A stretch of DNA of 64,000 nucleotides from Distichodus sexfasciatus (GCA_032718565.1 JAVGVS010000892.1:1-64000), one strand, 5' to 3'. Positions 12,010 through 22,790 are shown, counted from the stretch's first letter. Program-made: numbers and translations. The notes: a model not told the origin generated them from the sequence alone.

Positions 12010-13787
12010 ATTGCTTTTCTTGATGTTTTGACTACTGGCAGCAGTCTTATAAGACATTCATCTGATCTCTCATATTTACTCAAGTCAAACACATCCAGTT
12101 CTGCTTCTGAGTTCAGCAACACAAACACCAGAGCAAGTTTTCGCTCCATGGAGGCAGTCAGAAGAAAGTTTTGCTCCATGGAGGCTGTCAGCACCTATCT
12201 TGCCCAGAAATGCCTGGACTTCCTGAACTAGAGAATGATCGTTCAGCTCACTCGGACAGTGGAACAGATTGATGGATTTCTCTGGAGACGGATTCTCTCT
12301 GATCTTCTCCTTGAGATACTTCACTATGTCCTTTTTACTGTGAGAACTGCTTAAGGCCGGTGTCTGGAGGCCTCGGAAGAGAGTCCTCTGAGAGACCCAG
12401 AAGGAAGCGGAGGAAAAGGTCCAGGTGTCCATTCTCACTCTGTAAGGCTTTGTCTACTGCACTCTTGAATAAGTTGGTCATATTTGATTTCCTGAACAGA
12501 TCGTTGAGTGTGATTTTTGGTTTCTGTTTCAAGACATTAATATTTTTGGTGTGAAATAACAGAAACACATACAAGGCAGCAAGAAACTCTTGAATACTTA
12601 GGTGAACAAATGTGAACACCCGGTCGAGATCAGACTCTTCTGTAAAGATCTGAGTGTATACACTTCTGAGTACACTGACACTTCTCTCACATCAATACCA
12701 CACTCTCTCAAGTCAGCTTCATAAAATATCAGATTTCCTTTTTCTAGTTGCTGGTAAGCCAGTTTTCCTAGTGCCAGAATAGTGTCTCTAGCTTGGTGTG
12801 GATCAATGTCACATTTTCCATGGTACTTCCGGCTGCCTTTTTTAGTCTGAAAGATCAGAAAGCATGTGAACATTTGAGTCAAAGTCTTGGGGATATCTCC
12901 ACTCTCTGTTTCACTCAAGATTCTCTCTAGAACAGTGGCTGCGATCCAGCAGAAGACCGGGATGTGGCACATGATGTAGAGGCTTCTTGATGACTTTATG
13001 TGGGAGATGATTCTATTCGCCACACTCTGGTCACTGATTCTCTTTTTGAAGTACTCCTCTTTCTGAGGGTCACTGAACCCTCGTACCTCTGTTACCTGGT
13101 CAACACACTCAGGAGGGATTTGATTGGCTGCTGCTGGTCGAGTAGTTATCCAGATAAGAGCAGAGGGAAGCAGATTGCTCTTGACGACGTTTGTCAGCAG
13201 CACATCCACTGGAGCTGGCTGGCTAACATCAAACAGACTCTCATTGTTCTGGAAGTCCAGAGGAAGTCGACACTCATCCAGACCATCGAATATGAAAATC
13301 ACTTTAAGAGCTTCACTGTGTATCGTTGTTAATGGTATCATTTGTTGAAAAAAGCAATGAACAATATCTGTCAGACTGAACATTTTCTCTCTCATTAAGT
13401 TCAATTCCCGGAAAGCAAGTGGAAATATGAAGATGACGTCCCAATTTGCTTTTCCTTCAGCCCAGTCCAGGATGAACTTCTGCACAGAGACGGTTTTTCC
13501 AATTCCAGCAATTCCTTTGGTGAGCACAGTTCTGATGGCTTTGTCTTTACAGAGGTCACTGCAGTTGATGGGCATCTCCGGTGCTCCTGGCCTCCTGGAA
13601 GCTGTGTCAATCTGTCTCACCTCATGTTCCTTATTGACCTCTCCACCTCCTCCCTCTGTGATGTAGAGCTCGGTGTAGATCTCATTGAGAAGAAACGAGG
13701 TTCCATGCTGTGAAACGCCTTCATTAATTTTCTGAAATTTCTTCCCCAGTTTGAATTTGTGGTTTTGTTTACATTGGCAGATGAGTT
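12010..13787 (-). pseudogene. FISNA + NACHT exon with three frame breaks
   Basis: After a TTATTTACAG acceptor the exon encodes the FISNA segment ([18 protein letters not shown], then [20 protein letters not shown]), the NACHT NTPase with Walker [21 protein letters not shown] and Walker [16 protein letters not shown], sensor-type [15 protein letters not shown], and the winged-helix/helical part ([35 protein letters not shown]). The linker ahead of Walker A is shorter than usual in the family, as if a few residues of the FKPLPGQ-type segment were deleted. Frames change near 12655, 12390 and 12190. It joins exon 14206-14074 through a split Glu codon and ends with two bases before GTGAGT. Confidence 0.85.
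12130..12195. repeat. Short tandem duplication inside the NACHT exon
   Basis: On the minus strand CTGACAGCCTCCATGGAGCA is followed about 30 bp later by CTGACTGCCTCCATGGAGCG, giving a repeated (L)LTASMExxFL-like peptide. It lies at the third frame break of the exon. Confidence 0.6.
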
Positions 13788-14073
13788 CTGTAAATAAGAT
13801 CTGTTGTCAATTTAAAAAAATTCAGTACTGAAAATGGATTTTGGAATGGTTTTATTAACACACATACTATCTATCTCACATAACCACACACACTACACAT
13901 GCACCCCTCATGCACTCTACCGTCAGTGAGAACGATGTCAGTAGAAATCCCAGCTTAACTTGTATTGACTTGTAATGATTCCAGAGCTACAAAGATACAA
14001 CCAGGTCTCTAAGTAAATATGGAGATACTTTTTCAAGCTTTCTAACATTTAGATTTTGTGTAATATCTCTTAC

Positions 14074-14206
14074 CTGCATGTAGGTTAAATACAACTTGGC
14101 CCTGGAAATGATTTCCAGAGAGTACAGGAGCATTGATGTTTCCTCCCGTCTGGGCGGAGATGTTGGTCTGCCTCGGCGTGTTCTGAAATGGAGATGACGT
14201 CTCCAT
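14074..14206 (-). CDS. N-terminal exon of the NLR gene with a Gly/Asn-rich motif
   Basis: ATG at 14206-14204 opens a frame that passes straight into the FISNA exon through a split codon. It encodes 44 residues: a short leader (METSSPFQNTPRQT) and then NISAQTGGNINAPVLSGNHF followed by QGQVVFNLHA. Short segments of this type (S/T-A-Q-x-G-G-x-x-x-A-P-x-x-x-G-x-x-x-G-x-V) precede FISNA in many fish NLRs in place of a PYD or CARD. A possible alternative is an upstream exon joining at the internal CATTTCAG acceptor (exon end 14182), which would keep the same frame. Confidence 0.6.
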
Positions 14207-14442
14207 CTTCTAATTAGGCAGAACTTCATGTTTATCACTTAATTGTGATGTCACTGATGGCAGAAAAACATATCAAGTTAGGATCTCTTACTAATCAGTA
14301 GGATTCGTAGGATCACACTAACAACTTGAGTAGGTAAATTGTATATGTACAGCTGATGAATAATTTCATCAACTATTTATTCAACTAGCAACAAGCAAAA
14401 TGAAGCCATGAATCACTGCACACACACAATTTTAAATTATAA

Positions 14443-14465
14443 CACACACACACACACACACACGC
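14443..14465. repeat. (AC)n microsatellite
   Basis: CA repeats directly ahead of the SINE/transposon cluster. Confidence 0.9.
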
Positions 14466-14469
14466 ACAC

Positions 14470-14815
14470 GGGCCAGACGTTAACCAAACGAGGGCCTCTA
14501 GTGGCCAAAGGCTACCTCTTTTCCACGGCACTTGTGCCGGTGCTGGTTCTGGAGTCAGTCCTCGTCTCGCGTAACGGTAGGGTGTTCGCCCCGTGATCAG
14601 AAGGTCGCAGGTTCGAATCCAGGGCCGGTAAAGTTACCACTGAGGTACTCATGAGCAAGGTACCGTCCCCAAGCACTGCTCCCCGGGTGCTGCCCTTGCT
14701 AGCTGCCCACTGCTCCTTCACGGATGGGTTAAATGCAGAGATCACATTTTGTTGTGGTGCACTGTGTGCTGTGCTGTGCTGTGGTGTGTTCACAATGACA
14801 AATAATCACTCACAG
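14470..14815 (+). mobile_element. tRNA-derived SINE inside a GGCCACTTTTCC-type element fragment
   Basis: The SINE runs from about 14565 to 14815: a tRNA-like head with a B box (GGTTCGAATCC), a body with GTACTCATGAGCAAGGTACC and AAGCACTGCTCCCC, and a tail (GGGTTAAATGCAGAG...GTGTTCACAATGACAAAT). The 95 bp in front (from GGGCCAGACGTTAACCAAAC) recurs at 15204 and 15642, so the SINE is carried in a duplicated unit. Confidence 0.8.
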
Positions 14816-14951
14816 TTTAAAAAATTTCAAGTTCAAGACAGGAGAGGCTGGGCGCAACACTACAACGCAAACAGACTTCAACCAGGTTACAAACCAAAAA
14901 GCAAGCAGATGTGAGACCCAGACCAAGTGGAAACAAAGACTTAAATGGGGT

Positions 14952-15150
14952 CAGTTGGTAACGTAACAGTTAGGGAGTTGGCCCCCATGATCTGAGGCTC
15001 GTCGGTTCAAGTCACAGAGCATCCCAGGATTCTCCACATCAGCTGCCCTACTGCTCCAACACGGACGAGCTATATGCAGAAGTCACATTGTATTGTGGTG
15101 CCTTGTGTGCTATGCTGCGTTCACAATGACATATAATCATTCACTTTAAT
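14952..15150 (+). mobile_element. tRNA-derived SINE copy (same family)
   Basis: TCAGTTGGTAACGTAACAGT head and the GTGTTCACAATGACA-type tail, more diverged and shorter than the neighbour at 14565. Confidence 0.72.
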
Positions 15151-15236
15151 TTAATTCACTTTACTAAGTATAGACCCACGTGAGGCATGTTAGTAACTAA
15201 TAAGGGCCAGACGTTAACCAAACAAGGGCGTCTAGT

Positions 15237-15641
15237 AGGGCTGGGTATCGTTGCTGATTTCCTGAATCGAATCGATTCCGATTCATAAGGTCATGATCCG
15301 ATTCAATTCTCGATCCGATTCGATTCGATATCGATTTATTTAGAGATTTCTTTGCGTCAATACCAGTTTTGCTTGGTTATAAAATAACTTGTTTTAAAAC
15401 CGAAATGTTGCCAAACATGGGCCTTTAGGCCAGACGGTGATTTGAGCGGAGCAGCTTCAGCCATGGCTCTATTTGGTTTCGATTTCGCCGGTCTCACGTT
15501 TTTATAGCTCTCCTTGCGCGGTCGCGAGAAGTAGTGCATAGCCGCAGGAAAAGATCGATCCGCGAATTTTTGAATCGATATTGTATTTTTCGAACGAGAA
15601 TCGATATTGATCGGTGAATCGATTTTTTGAACCCAGCCCTA
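15237..15641. mobile_element. hAT-like miniature element with AT/GAATCGAT-rich body
   Basis: Inverted ends AGGGCTGGGTATCG and GAACCCAGCCCT with internal GATTCGATTCGATATCGAT motifs. The flanks CGTCTAGT and CCTCTAGT form a near-match 8-bp target duplication. It splits a duplicated copy of the SINE-containing unit. Confidence 0.75.
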
Positions 15642-16125
15642 GCCTCTAGTGGCCAAAGGCTACCTCTTTTCCACGGCACTTGTGCCGGTGCTGGTTCTGG
15701 AGTCAGTCCTCGTCTCGCGTAACGGTAGGGTGTTCGCCCCGTGATCAGAAGGTCGCAGGTTCGAATCCACGGCCGGTAAAGTTACTACTGAGGTACTCAT
15801 GAGCAAGGTACCGTCCCCAAGCACTGCTCCCCAGGCACTTGTTAGCTGCCCACTGCTCCTTCACATATGGGTTAAATGCAGAGGTCAGATTTGGTTGCTG
15901 TGCTGTGGTGTGTTCACAATGACAAAATCATCAATCACTCAGGTGCCGGGTGACAAAACTGTGACCATGTCATACACTATGTCTACTTTGTTGTATATTG
16001 GTTTGACATCACATTTTTTCATTCCAAATCAGCGCAGTTTTGGTGCTGTTTTTTTGGGGGGTTAAAACAAAAAACTGGTTCCAAATTGGGAACCAGCACT
16101 GGCACCAGGGCAGTGGAAAGGTGGC
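15642..16125 (+). mobile_element. SINE copy within a DNA-transposon-like frame
   Basis: The left edge TAGTGGCCAAAGGCTACCTC...GCCGGTGCTGGTTCTGG is matched at the right by AACCAGCACTGGCACCAGGG...GTGGAAAGGTGGCCA in the opposite orientation, so these look like the ends of one non-autonomous DNA transposon. Between them lies a SINE copy (about 15710-15940). The SINE part is nearly identical to 14565-14815. Confidence 0.65.
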
Positions 16126-16224
16126 CACAGGGAATCCTTAAAGGTATTGTACTGAAAGCATGTCACAGTCCAGAGCTGCATTTAGGGTATGTCACACAGC
16201 AGGGACTGCCAATATATTCATGAA

Positions 16225-16465
16225 GTGAGTAATTATTTGTCAGTGTGAACACAGCACAGCACACGGTGCACCACAACAAAATGTGACCTCTGCATTTAGC
16301 CCATCTGTAAAGGAACAGCTTTAGAGCTGCACCCTGGGAGCAGTGCTTGGGGCTAGTACTTTGCCCATGAGTACCTCAGTGGTACCTTTACCAGTCTGGG
16401 ATATAAACCGGCAACCTTCCCAACACAGGGCCAACTCCCCAACGGTTACGCCAGAAACTGCCCCT
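16225..16465 (-). mobile_element. tRNA-derived SINE copy, reverse
   Basis: Tail (TGTGAACACAGCACAGCACA) then TGTGACCTCTGCATTTAGCC, GCAGTGCTTGGGG, and the tRNA-like head in reverse. Confidence 0.8.
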
Positions 16466-16605
16466 CTTCTTTTTGGGGTCTAAATTTCAGTAGGCTTTGG
16501 TATCCCTTTATGAACTCATGGGCTGGCAAGGGATGTAAAGGATAAAATATTCAAATAGAAGTCATTACGAATCACTATAAAACAATCTGATATTTTCATA
16601 AACAA

Positions 16606-17400
16606 TTTATTAACCTTCATTTAACAGTGCATCAAAGAACAAGTGTGACAAATAAACAAGCACCAAATATTTCTCATTTTCAAAATGCATACGGCGTGTT
16701 CTCTATATACTCAGGCACTCTAGATACGCGAGTCTTAAAGTACATTTGAGACATACAAGAGAGCTTTTAAACGTCTAAAGCAGTCAGATTTAATTCAAAA
16801 ACATTACGATCATATTCTAGCTCAATCAGGATTGCTAAGTCAATAAAATACAGGAAAGATCAAGGAGGAATTTACAGTATTTTGAGGCTCATACATCTGA
16901 ACGATTTAAGTGAAATGCAAAAACATGCACCAAACGTTATTTAACAAATATTACTAGATAATGTCTCGTCATTCATGCTCAGTATGTGCATACCGTTCAA
17001 ATTAGGTGATAAATTACAACCTGAGGTCTTAACGACTGTGAGCAGGAGACACTGTGACGGCAAATTTGAGGTAAACGTAAATCAGACTTTCCCTGAGGTT
17101 TCACTTCCATTGAACGGTGCAGCTTAAAATCTTGGATTTAGTTTTCATTTTCACTCTTCATCGGCAAGGTCTTTTACTTGCATCTCGTCTTCTGTGCTAT
17201 GGAATGAGATCACTGTCAAATGCACAAGAGCGCAGATTTGTGGTTAAACCGAGCGAAACGGAAACTCCATAAGAACGCTTACTTTCCAGCGCATTTCTCA
17301 GGTTTCTGCTCGCTTCATAACTAAAACCCGAACTATGTCTGAGACAGGGACACACAGAGACTACGACTGTGTGTGTGTGTGTATGTCTTTGTATGTGAAC
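16606..17400 (-). CDS. Tentative small two-exon gene
   Basis: Minus strand. An exon from about 17400 to 17283 ends at a GTAAGC donor; a second begins at 17212 after TTGACAG and runs to a TGA at 17153-17151. Joined, one frame reads GFSYEASRNLRNALE, then MISFHSTEDEMQVKDLADEE and stop. There is no upstream ATG in that frame in the stretch I read; the internal Met formed at the junction would give only about 20 residues. A reverse-complement AATAAA sits at 16611-16606, and a GC- and CCAAT-rich stretch lies upstream at 17400-17520. I do not recognise the product; it could instead be a non-coding transcript or chance. Confidence 0.25.
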
Positions 17401-17520
17401 GCCCGCCCAACTCTGCCTCCGATTGGCTTACCATAAATGTAACTGTTCCTTAGCCAATCAGCATCACTTATTCGGTTGTCCCGCCCCTCTTCTCCACCTT
17501 AAAGACTTAAAGATAGTAAC
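17400..17520. promoter_or_regulatory. Promoter-like GC/CCAAT region
   Basis: Contains GCCCGCCC, CGATTGGCTT, AGCCAATCAG and CCCGCCCC within about 100 bp: two CCAAT boxes in opposite orientation plus Sp1-type GC boxes. The nearest candidate transcript is the tentative minus-strand gene at 16.6-17.4 kb. Confidence 0.45.
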
Positions 17521-17795
17521 ACGCCGCATTTTGTTCTTAGTAACAATAAGGGCGATGTAACAACGGTAAAAGAAATTAAACAGATTACCTGTTACTGAAA
17601 AAATAATAATGCCGTTTATTTGTAACACCGCTATTCCCGTCAGTGGCTGTAACGTACATTACTGAAATACGTTACGAGAATAATATTACTCAAAATTTAT
17701 TAGTAATGCCTTACATTACTGCATTACAGCAAAAAGTAATACATTACTGTAACTGCGTTACTTTTTTAACCGTTACTTCCAACACTGATTACGAT
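17521..17795 (-). mobile_element. TAACG-rich hAT-like miniature element fragment
   Basis: Sequences such as CTGTAACTGCGTTACTTTTT and CGTTACTTCCAACACTG match the usual end (CAGTGTTGG...AGTTACTTT in reverse) of a common fish non-autonomous hAT element. Confidence 0.6.
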
Positions 17796-18004
17796 TAATT
17801 AATGATTTGGTTTGGGGTTTTTTTGGTCCTTACAGTCACAGGCAAGATTATGTTGATTAGAGTTTTTGAATCATCAGCTATTCAGTGTTTCGATTCAAAT
17901 TTCGATCAACTGCCCAGTCCTACCCTCAACAAATTGCAACAGTTCCAGCTATTCAGGTCTTTAATCTCTGACGTATTTCTTTCCTTATCCCTCATTCTGT
18001 TCAC

Positions 18005-18135
18005 TTACAGGGCCAGTTTCTTGCTCATGGATGAAGCCTAGTCTTGGACCAAGTTGTAATAGCAATGGAGATTTACCATTCCAACTCAAAAGTTAGACTA
18101 AGACTAGGCTTAATCGACGACTGGGAAAATTGGCA
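18005..18135. mobile_element. Miniature element fragment, AAGCCTAGTCTTGGAC type
   Basis: GGGCCAGTTTCTTGCTCATG...AAGCCTAGTCTTGGAC is followed by an inverted partner AGACTAAGACTAGGCTTAAT. The same motifs form the ends of the element at 51898-52520. Confidence 0.6.
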
Positions 18136-18564
18136 CGTAGTGTCTGTTTAGCTTGGTTTAACTACATATCTGTGCTCTCTCTCATATTTGACAGTGATCT
18201 TACTCCATCCTGTACTTTCACCTTGTGTAAAATTTGTGGTTCTTACATTCCAGTAGCAACAGTGTAAATGTAAATGTGAAAATGAAGACACAACTGCCAG
18301 GAATCACAGCTTTGCGATGAAGTTCCTCCATTACAAACACAAACTCTATTTAACTCCAAATTCTACATTTCCGTATCTGCTTTAAGCGGCGTTTCTCTTT
18401 CACGGCCCTCAGTCCTGGTCCCATTTGAGCGCGGCTGGCGAAAACCACAATCTTTACACACCTTTGGGGCTGCAAGGATCAAGGTTGAGAAATATTTGCT
18501 TCACTACACTACACCTTTGACCTTAATGCCCTCATAAGCTTGTGGGAGACAAGGACGGTGTTGG

Positions 18565-21192
18565 TCAGGCAAACTGCGGAGGCTTCTGGGGTTTGGAAGC
18601 AGTCACATTCTTGGCTTTTTCTGAAGAGTCCTTCGATGCATCACCGTGGTGAGAATGAGCCGGTGTTTCTATGACGTTGAAAGAAAATAAAAGAACTGTC
18701 CTTAATGTTTGAGGCCAAGGCAGATTGATGGCCCAAATGTACACATTTTGGTTCTACCCTTACCATCAATGAAATAAAAGCACCTTTTATACGTAGTTCC
18801 CCTTTTGTTTCGTAGAAAACAAGGAAAACACACTGGCTAAAATAAACAGTTTGCTCAATGCTGTGAGCCATTTGTGAAACCACCACAGCCCACATACTAA
18901 AAGGTTTTGCAACCAGGTTACCATCTCATGTCTGTATCACCTCCATTTGTTTTTTCTTTCTTGAATCGTGAACTTCAAAACATTTTATTAACAGAGTAAA
19001 TGTTATCAAACTTTTTATGAACATTGACCATCTCTTTACGTTAATTAAACCAACCAACCCATACATTACTCTGTGCACATATCTGTATCACGATTATGAC
19101 TCTCAAAATGTCTCTGGCTGGATCTCACTTCTCACTTTCATGCCTCAGAACAGCAAGAGCTTGCTGATGCTTTAACAGGACTGACCACACGTCTAAAAGC
19201 TGACTGTGTTTAAAATATGCCAACAAGGCTGAGGTCAGGCTAAAACGTGTTAAAATGTGTGGCAAAAAGGAGGTGTTTAGCCAACTCCCGGAAACCTACT
19301 GTACTGCCGTCTAGCCTCCTGTTATCACAGAAGGCAAAAAATGAGGTTAAATAATGTTCATGGTTTTGCAAAGTTCATTACAACCAGCCTCCCAATTTCT
19401 AACACACTGTGGTGAGTTAAGTTCATCTTCCTGTCAAGCACTTTTCCGTCCTCGTTAAAATGATGGACGTCAAAACATCAAAATCTTTACATCCATGACT
19501 GATGTAGAGTTAGAGTATCTCTCTCTAGAAATACGTTATATGGACCTTTACTACACAATACAGTAACACTGAAACCTGCTACATTATGGCACTGAGGGAT
19601 GTTAAAAACAGGACAAAAATGAAAGACTGTGAAAACTGTAATTTGTGAAACCTTACTGCAAGACTTTTGTTAAAATCCCCTAAATTAACACTGAAAGTCT
19701 ATACTTCCATCAAACCTTGATTGTTTAATTTCAGATCCATTGTTGTAATATACAGAGGTGAAAATGACTTTAATTTAAAAAATGACATGAAACACGACTT
19801 GGATAACGAGTGGTTGGGAAAGGCACGCTAAAAACACAGTGTGAAAGAGAAGTGAGAGCTGAAGGACTTACTCTGTAGTTTAGCGAGGGTGTGTTCTAGA
19901 CCCTTCATTGCTTTTATTTGGTTACTCTTGAACCGGGACAAACCAAACTCCTAAAGAACATAAACATAAACAAGGAACTTGATCTGTTCTTCAGAACAAT
20001 GCATCAAACACTGCAATGTGTGTGTGTTTGTGTGCGTGTACCTGTATGGGCCTTGACAAGCCAAACACTCCTGATGAGATCCAGGCTTCTCTAGTAAGAT
20101 GCGTCCAAACAGGCCTCTCATGTTCCCAATGAAACACACACCGCTCCACCACCGTCTAACACACACATCACACATTACATCAACACCCTATCAAATACAC
20201 TATAAAGGTTTGTCATTTTTTTGGTCCTACAACGACAGAACAACTCAAGTTTTGTCTGATTTTTGTGTCTCTGTGATGACATTTTTTTGTGAGGGCTAGT
20301 CCTCATGAGGAAAAACAACTTTTTGAGAAAAGTTAAAAACTAAAAGAGGTAAAAGATTTGCTTGACATTGCTGAGGTTAAGGTTAGGTGTAGAATTATTT
20401 ACATTTCCTCTTAAAGGGAAGGACCTCACAAAGATAGCAAGACGAGTGTTACCATTAATGTGGAATGATTTAAGTTCCAGGTTAAGGTAGTCAGACGTCT
20501 GTTGCTGAGGTCGACGATGGAGTCCTCGACGATATAAACGCAGCGCGCCAGGTTCCCCGGGAAGATGCGCTCGGCCCAGCGAGGCAGGCGGTTGGTTTTT
20601 GTAAACAGGCGGCGAGACAGGAGACAGTTATCGGGGGTCACTTCACGGAACAGGACATCCTCCGTCAGAACGTGAGTACTAGGAGAAAGTGGGGCAGCCT
20701 TATGGTCAACACCTTTATTACAAAATTAACCACAAAATTCATCTAGAAGAAATTTGTTCTTAAAGCCCCCTTTAAGACATTTAGTAACGTCTTCATATTT
20801 AGGATTTGTTTCTAGGTAAGAACAGAATCAACAATGCTGAGGAGCATCCTTTTTATTGCATGCATGTTTGTGGAAAACATAAGCTTTCTGTGTCTGCTTC
20901 AATTCTACCGTTTTAATATACTATTTAAATGCCTTTCTTTGTTCTTTACAACAAATGTTAATAAAACACAGGGTGAATGAGGCTAAATACCTTTACAACC
21001 TCACAAAAACATAAAAATAACTCTTTCACTTCATATAACACTCATATAACTATCAGCTGTGAGGGTGAACGGCAGTGCCACGAGGTTGTTTTATTGGTAC
21101 CTGTAAGGGTTTGGGTACCTCTGCCAGAAGGCAGCAAACACATGCTCCCACGCACTCCTGATGTCCGTCTCGTTGAAGAAATACTTCCCCAT
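18565..21192 (-). CDS. prelid1: PRELI domain-containing protein 1, complete
   Basis: Coding exons: 21192-21101, 20678-20453, 20155-20042, 19950-19872 and 18668-18565; 615 bp, 204 aa, all joins in frame. Residues 1-30 MGKYFFNETDIRSAWEHVFA plus AFWQRYPNPY begin the PRELI/MSF1 domain, followed by HVLTEDVLFREVTPDN, FTKTNRLPRWAERIFP, VYIVEDSIVDLSNRRLTTLT, REAWISSGVFGLSRPIQEFG and FKSNQIKAMKGLEHTLAKLQ. The C-terminus ends KPQKPPQFA. Family knowledge: with TRIAP1 it shuttles phosphatidic acid between mitochondrial membranes for cardiolipin synthesis. Length is slightly below the human form (219 aa) because the C-terminal tail is shorter. The start is the first Met, in the conserved position. A non-coding first exon ends at 22667. 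Confidence 0.96.
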
Positions 21193-22666
21193 CGCCAAGA
21201 CCAAAACCGAGCACTCAACCAGGAGTCCCCTGAAGAAAAGCAAAGTTTCATAGTCCTCAACAAAGACTCACAGTTCAGTCAGAAACCAGGTTAAAAAAAA
21301 AAAGTATTGACTCCTTGATTCCAGGTAATGTAAATCATGGGCTTGAACGTTTCCAAATTCAGCATTTTGATTCCTTCAAACTATGTCTGGTACCCCAACC
21401 CAAGGGAAGTCCAAAAGTTGCAGGTACAAGAGACATTTTAATGACAAGTTTAAATGTTTCATCTATGAATCATGAACATAGTGTCTAGCTGTAGGGTCAT
21501 TAACCTTAACTGAATTAGTGTCCAATTAAGTTAGGCATTGGCACACATCAAGGCCACATTTAAGGCCAGATAATTGTAGGACCAAAAAAAAAGTAATTAT
21601 AAAACACGCAATAAATTGTGTTTGCCTCATTTTTTGTCCAGCAGGGTACAAGAAAATTGCTTTGGTGGCTGGGGTGAAGACATTAAGAGTAAAATATTTT
21701 AAGGGCTATATACAGGGTACTAATATAATAATAGATAGGAATACGGATACAGCAGTACAAATGGGGAAATTAAACATAATTGAGAGAGTGCATGCATATT
21801 GTAGGATAAGAAATTATTATTTGCAGAGTACACCTATATAGTACACCAACTACAAACTGACGTGCTTTGCATCAATTAATAAACTCCATTTAAAACACAG
21901 TTTAAGGCTTAAATACTTAATACTGCCTACGAGATACAATCAGTTCTGTGTAGCAAGCCACTTACAATAACAAGGTACAAATTGTGTATGGAAACAGAAA
22001 GTAAAAAAACAAAATATTAACATTTAAAAACAATATAGTAGACCACAATTCTGGTAAAGAATCCGAATTTAATAAGGAACAAAATAAAAGTAACTGAAGT
22101 AAACATTTTATGCTTATTTTACAAATCGTGTAACTACAATTATGCAAATTATAACCACAATCCGACAATAATATTCACACTGCAGCACTACTACCAGAAG
22201 AACTGAAAATATACCACTGGAGTACACACACAACCAGCCCGATAAATCGACTTTATTAGTTCTTTTTTAATATTTTGTTTAAGACAATGTGTTAAAAAAA
22301 CTACCGTACCTCAGGTCGAGACACACTCAAGTCAAAAGATGGTGCATCATTGAAACCCAAAGCCAGCCTAGCCACAGAATTTTAGTCTGGAAAACTGGCC
22401 CTCAAAGTCCTCTAGTTCCGACTTAGCATGCAAAGTCCCTAAGAGAAGCTGATGTTGATATTCTACGTTGTAAACGTGAACTGTGAAAATGAACTGCAGT
22501 TTATCATCGACTAACACGAACATAATCTGCGTCTAACATGATCGGAAGCATCAGCGTCACGAGCGCAGTCTATCTGCGCGGATCATTAGCTCTAGCGCGA
22601 AGTGCATTAGCCGTTTAGCAGCAGCGCGATCTTTCTGTAGTGGTGCAGGAAGTGGTTAGAACCAAC

Positions 22667-22790
22667 CTGAAGCTGCAGACTCACTCGGATCCCGCACTCT
22701 GACGCCATGACGGCCGCGTTATCTTCACATTCAGCATGATCGCAAATTCTGCAGAGACTGACAATCTCAGAGGAACCGAAGAGAGAGAAG
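22667..22790 (-). other. prelid1: Probable non-coding first exon of prelid1
   Basis: A CTTCAG donor followed by GTTGGT at 22666 would splice to the acceptor at 21230, leaving 37 bases of 5' UTR before the ATG at 21192. The exon contains an ATG (about 22708) whose frame stops shortly after the junction, so it is a short upstream ORF and not the protein start. The surrounding sequence at 22.55-22.85 kb is rich in CpG, as expected of a promoter. The 5' limit is a guess. Confidence 0.6.

Larger units (their letters stand above)
9688..14206 (-). pseudogene. FISNA-NACHT-LRR (fish NLR, NLRC3/NLRP12-like) gene, frameshifted
   Basis: Exons on the minus strand: N-terminal 14206-14074; FISNA-NACHT 13787-12010; LRR exons 11864-11691, 11579-11407, 11308-11136, 10911-10735, 10658-10539, 10162-9989 and 9858-9688. 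Splice phases agree (each LRR exon starts after one carried base and ends with two), the normal structure of the large teleost NLR family. Family role: cytosolic sensor, innate immunity. Frame breaks occur near 12655, 12390 and 12190 in the NACHT exon and in the second and third LRR exons; the fifth LRR exon lacks its first half and the last has no AG acceptor. Walker A (GIAGIGKT) and Walker B (FIFDGLDE) remain intact. A degraded or recently inactivated copy is the simplest reading; a single assembly error could explain one break but not all. Confidence 0.85.

Noticed and set aside
14570..14640. tRNA gene candidate (A and B box like)
   Set aside because: The tRNA-like segment is the head of a SINE with the full SINE body after it, and the same occurs at many positions.
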